Part shown: one piece after another, positions 57,434 through 64,000 of the stretch | Layout of the letters: every line of letters begins with the position of its first letter | How positions within the stretch are numbered: the stretch's first letter is position 1 | DNA from: Blastopirellula marina | GTDB taxonomy: Bacteria > Planctomycetota > Planctomycetia > Pirellulales > Pirellulaceae | Direction of reading: 5' to 3' | Assembly (NCBI RefSeq): GCF_002967765.1 | Contig: NZ_PUHY01000006.1 | Location: 1-64,000 of the forward strand | DNA length: 64,000 bases | Program-made: the position numbers and the translations under genes | Notes under the pieces: generated by a model | What the model was told of the DNA's origin: nothing | What the model saw: only the letters and a program-made list of their open reading frames with translations | Database searches by the model: none

Positions 57434-58122
57434 GCTGGCGACTTACGATTGGCAAGGCAATTCCTGTGAGCCAAGTGTACCTGAGCGATCTGCTGTCGAT
57501 TCAAACGAACCGATGGTCGAGCAGCTTGTACCATCGCAATCGCTTCGTCCGCCGAATCCGCGATCTGCCAAGCCAGCAGCCAGATTGCGACGACATGCCC
57601 GGATCGTCCTGATCCATTGGCGCAGTGGACAACGAACTTTCCCTCAGACGTCTGGCCGACACGATCAGCCCACGCCAACGCCGACTCAACAGAAAGAGTC
57701 CCGGCATCCAGGACAGGTTCGGCCTGATACCCAGCTAGACTTCGGATACCCAGTGGGTCTAGGAATTCGCTGGCCAAGTCTAGGACGCCCACGACCGACT
57801 CCGGCAATTCATGCGTTTTCAACCGTCGTGCAATGATCACTCGGTCGGTCACTTGATGCCAAGCAGATCCCCTCTCGAACAGAATCTGCAACTCCCACAC
57901 GCCCCTGGCAAAGAGAAGATAGGGGAGCAAGACCGCGGTAGCTAACCAATGTCGGCTACCATCGGTAAGTTTGCCGAACAAACGCACGTCTCCGGTGAAG
58001 TACGCCAGCGACACGATCAGAAACGAAATCGCGGGCCAGAAGAGAATCGAGAGCCACGGACTTTGAATCGCGAACCAACCTAGCAGCAGTCCAACCAGTA
58101 GGAATACGAACGCGTATTTCAC
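57430..58122 (-). CDS. Membrane-anchored dual-specificity/tyrosine phosphatase
   Basis: 230 residues. Two or three N-terminal membrane helices (1-20, 23-43, 60-75), then a cysteine phosphatase domain with the signature His-Cys167-Ala-Asn-Gly-Ser-Gly-Arg173-Ser-Gly and an upstream Leu-Asp-Leu-Ala-Ser-Glu region with acid candidates. This is the DSP-type loop (Cys-x5-Arg). It may act on phosphoproteins or phospholipids (PgpP/PTPMT1-like enzymes have a similar arrangement). The small helical protein follows in an ATGA overlap. Confidence 0.85.
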   Translation of the reverse strand: MKYAFVFLLVGLLLGWFAIQSPWLSILFWPAISFLIVSLAYFTGDVRLFGKLTDGSRHWLATAVLLPYLLFARGVWELQILFERGSAWHQVTDRVIIARRLKTHELPESVVGVLDLASEFLDPLGIRSLAGYQAEPVLDAGTLSVESALAWADRVGQTSEGKFVVHCANGSGRSGHVVAIWLLAWQIADSADEAIAMVQAARPSVRLNRQQIAQVHLAHRNCLANRKSPA

Positions 58123-58143
58123 AACTCCTACCTTCTGCGAAGC

Positions 58144-58977
58144 TTAAGTCAGCGGAATCTCCAGCCCGTCGTAGGCCAGTTCCATTCCATCAGGAAGCGA
58201 AGCATTGGTTGCTTCATGCTCCAGCTTACAGGAGATGTGCGTGAAGTAGGTCTTCTTGGCACCAATCTTCTGAGCGGCTTCGACTGCTTCTTCGACCGAA
58301 AAGTGAGTTGGGTGCGGGTCAGGTCGTAAGGCATCAAGGACCAAGACGTCTAAGCCTTGCAGTTTCTCCCAGCTTTCATCCGGGATCAAATTGGTATCGG
58401 TGCAGTACGCCACATTACCGACGCGGAAGCCCAGCACTTCAAACCGGGGACCATGCTGGAGGCGGATCGGCGTGACCTCGGCCCCCAGGACATGAAACGG
58501 ATCGAGCCCGATATCAATCATTTCCAGCGCCGGCCGCGAACCGACATGGGTCTGGACTTCGGTGCTGAACGCGTAGTCATATACCTTGCGGATTTTCGCA
58601 TCGACGTTCGGCTCACAGTAAATCGGAACGGCGTGTCCCAGATAAAACTGAAACAAGCGAACTTCATCGAGCCCGAATAAGTGGTCGGCGTGGCTGTGCG
58701 TGAAAGCGACGGCATGCACCACACCAATTCCGTTGTTCAAAAGCTGTGTCCGCAAATCTGGGGGGGTATCTATCAGCAGATTCCCCTCCGGCAAGCCGAA
58801 GATCACGCTACATCGGAGCCTTTTGTTCTTCGGATTCGTACTTTGGCAGACATCGCACCCGCAACCCACCACAGGCACCCCCATAGAGGTACCAGTTCCC
58901 AGAAGGAGAAGTCGCCCGGTAATGTCGCGTGTTACGACTTCCTTTTTGGGCGAGCTAAGTGGTGGGTTCTGACTCAT
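58144..58977 (-). CDS. PhnP-like metallo-beta-lactamase-fold phosphodiesterase
   Basis: 277 residues from ATG 58977 (open to 59067). Metal site Thr-His94-Ser-His96-Ala-Asp98-His99, with further ligands in the later Tyr-Cys-Thr-Asp-Thr-Asn and Phe-Thr-His-Ile-Ser-Cys. Cys39-Gly-Cys41-x-x-Cys44 near the N-terminus resembles the structural zinc site of PhnP and of the Leu-Gly-Thr-Gly-Thr-Ser-x-Gly-Val-Pro subgroup. Likely cleaves a small cyclic or phosphodiester substrate; no phn genes are nearby. Confidence 0.85.
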   Translation of the reverse strand: MSQNPPLSSPKKEVVTRDITGRLLLLGTGTSMGVPVVGCGCDVCQSTNPKNKRLRCSVIFGLPEGNLLIDTPPDLRTQLLNNGIGVVHAVAFTHSHADHLFGLDEVRLFQFYLGHAVPIYCEPNVDAKIRKVYDYAFSTEVQTHVGSRPALEMIDIGLDPFHVLGAEVTPIRLQHGPRFEVLGFRVGNVAYCTDTNLIPDESWEKLQGLDVLVLDALRPDPHPTHFSVEEAVEAAQKIGAKKTYFTHISCKLEHEATNASLPDGMELAYDGLEIPLT

Positions 58978-59421
58978 ACTAGGTCTTTCGGGTGGAAATT
59001 GTCTGGCCTGAGAATCGCAAAAGAGACTTCCGCTTGCAACCCCTCGAATACGAAACCACTTCACCACCGGTGATCAATTCGTAACCTGTTGCCCCTGAAA
59101 TGCTTCTAAAGGGGAAGAGAAAGCATGTCTCTGGCCCCCTAGCCAGTTCCCGTATTGGCCTGCCGATGGGAAGGGCTAAGAAACTTCGTAGAAACTACGC
59201 TAGCTGGGCAAGGGAATTCCGTGTTAGGGCGAATAAGATGATATCGGGGCGCGTTCCCCTTCGGCCCTCAAGCGCGGTTGACCCCCTTGGCCAATCCCTA
59301 TAATCTACGAGATGGGAAGGGTTTGCGCGCACGCTTCCGTTGTGGCGGTGTCTACAAAAAAGGTCTTGTTTCGCCCCAACGTGTGCCACTAATTCTCCTC
59401 CTCCTCAGGTGAAATTCAGCG
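58978..59421. other. Divergent region upstream of secA
   Basis: 444 bases between divergent genes. It contains the secA promoter candidate listed separately and no gene I can support. The start of the metallohydrolase frame could extend into 58978-59067. Confidence 0.5.
59278..59304 (+). promoter_or_regulatory. Candidate sigma70 promoter of secA
   Basis: TTGACC (59278-59283) and a perfect TATAAT (59299-59304) with a 15-base spacer, shorter than the optimal 17. It would leave a leader of about 110 bases before the secA ATG. Confidence 0.45.
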
Positions 59422-63129
<3,708 letters not shown>

Positions 63130-63287
63130 TCCCGAAAGCACCTTACCGAGGTACTTTATAGCGGCCTGCTACCTAGGCGTGATCTACACTGGGTAGCGAT
63201 AGGGCCATTTGCTGAAGCAACGGACTTTGCTTCGATCGACCATCAAGCGATTGCTCAACAAGAGCAATCCCCTGGACGGATCCGCCG

Positions 63288-64000
63288 ATGATCTCTTGGC
63301 TGCTCAATATCGTCTACCTTACGCTGGTCACCGCTGCGTTTCCCTTCTTGATGTGGTCCGCGATCACCAAAGGGAAATACCGGGAAGGCTTCTCGGAAAA
63401 GTTTCTAGGCAAAGTACCGTCGCGCCCCGTAGGTTCTTCACAGCACTTATGGCTGCATGCCGTGAGCGTCGGTGAGGTGAACTTACTGGCTCCGCTGATT
63501 CAAGCGATTCGCGGGGAACATCCGGCAGCAACGTTCCACATCACAACGACCACCAAGGCCGGTTACGACCTGGCCAAAACCAAATATGCGGATCACACGG
63601 TCAGCTACGCACCGCTCGATTTCTCTTGGGCGGTTGCCTCAGCCTATCAGCGAATCCGTCCCGATGCTGTCCTGTTGGCCGAACTGGAATTGTGGCCAAA
63701 TGTAATTCGCTTTGCGCAGCGATACGATGCCCACATTGCGATCGTGAACGGTCGACTCAGTGCGAAAAGCCACCATGGCTATCGCCGCATCCGCTGGCTG
63801 GTCGGTCCCCTGCTCCGCAAACTCGACTTGATTTTAGCCCAGGACGAAACCTACGCCGCGCGGTTCCGCGACCTAGGTGCCCACGCGAACACCGTTCAAG
63901 TCACCGGCTCGATCAAGTTCGATGGAATCACACCTAATCGCAACAACCCGCAGTCGCTCGCCTTCGGCGACTTGGCCGGCATCCAAACGGACGACCTCGT
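63288..64000 (+). CDS. waaA: 3-deoxy-D-manno-octulosonic acid transferase, N-terminal part (runs off right edge)
   Basis: About 237 codons inside the window from ATG 63288. N-terminal membrane anchor, then Leu-Trp-Leu-His-Ala-Val-Ser-Val-Gly-Glu-Val-Asn, the KDO-transferase hallmark, and Leu-Leu-Ala-Glu-Leu-Glu-Leu-Trp-Pro-Asn, Ile-Val-Asn-Gly-Arg-Leu-Ser and Val-Thr-Gly-Ser-Ile-Lys-Phe-Asp. It adds KDO to lipid A precursors at the inner membrane, so the organism makes an LPS-type lipid A. The nucleotide-sugar-binding C-domain is outside the window. Confidence 0.95.
   Translation, partial: MISWLLNIVYLTLVTAAFPFLMWSAITKGKYREGFSEKFLGKVPSRPVGSSQHLWLHAVSVGEVNLLAPLIQAIRGEHPAATFHITTTTKAGYDLAKTKYADHTVSYAPLDFSWAVASAYQRIRPDAVLLAELELWPNVIRFAQRYDAHIAIVNGRLSAKSHHGYRRIRWLVGPLLRKLDLILAQDETYAARFRDLGAHANTVQVTGSIKFDGITPNRNNPQSLAFGDLAGIQTDDL

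Overview
The window looks like a chromosome segment of a Gram-negative planctomycete, probably of the Pirellula/Blastopirellula/Rhodopirellula type. This is inferred from a KDO transferase, a SecA of 1,235 residues with family-atypical insertions, a Tad-type pilus locus, MiaE, an FHA-GAF-sigma54 regulator and several secreted proteins of no clear family. No rRNA is present, so the placement rests on gene content only. A mobile, accessory left third (about 1-25,400) is followed by ordinary chromosomal genes.

Region 1 (1-18,560) is the structural part of a tailed-phage prophage, all on the + strand. In order it holds a gpW-like joining protein, lambda-type portal, a prohead protease fused to the major capsid protein, a DUF2190 decoration-like protein, connectors, tail tube, tail assembly chaperone with an overlapping -1 frame, an HK97-gp10-like protein, tape measure, distal tail proteins, an alpha/beta-hydrolase, and large tail-fibre/adhesin proteins. 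No terminase, integrase, repressor or lysis cassette is visible. The extreme left edge carries the start of an IS5-type transposase, so the head module appears cut off from its terminase. The gaps between these genes are full of tiny GC-rich hairpins. In at least seven leaders the hairpin sits between the Shine-Dalgarno sequence and the ATG, and removing it from the count restores normal spacing.

Region 2 (18,560-25,416, mostly - strand, visibly more AT-rich) holds a secreted LecA-like protein and a tightly packed four-gene operon: C5 cytosine methyltransferase, GHKL ATPase, a Rossmann-like protein of unknown function and an HNH-type zinc protein. This is a candidate anti-phage or restriction-like system that I cannot match to a named one. 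A tRNA-Asp at 25,417 marks the end of the accessory block.

Region 3 (25,996-37,351) has a partial Tad pilus operon (TadZ, TadA, TadB, TadC, TadE, a frameshifted second TadE, TadG) converging on an oppositely oriented polysaccharide cluster. That cluster has three related DXD-type glycosyltransferases, a NodB deacetylase and a GT2 enzyme.

Region 4 (37,935-64,000) is core-like: a His/Tyr-rich secreted peptide, MiaE, a methionine-salvage trio (MtnB, MtnD, MtnC), an YheT hydrolase, an FHA-GAF sigma54 activator, the Prc/Tsp protease, an amino-sugar pair (PIG-L deacetylase and NagB-like isomerase), MscL with a zinc ribbon, an YiiX-like hydrolase, a TetR regulator next to a methanethiol methyltransferase (MddA), a membrane-anchored phosphatase, a PhnP-like metallohydrolase, SecA and the start of KDO transferase. 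MtnBDC and MddA both handle methylthio compounds, and several genes concern the envelope.
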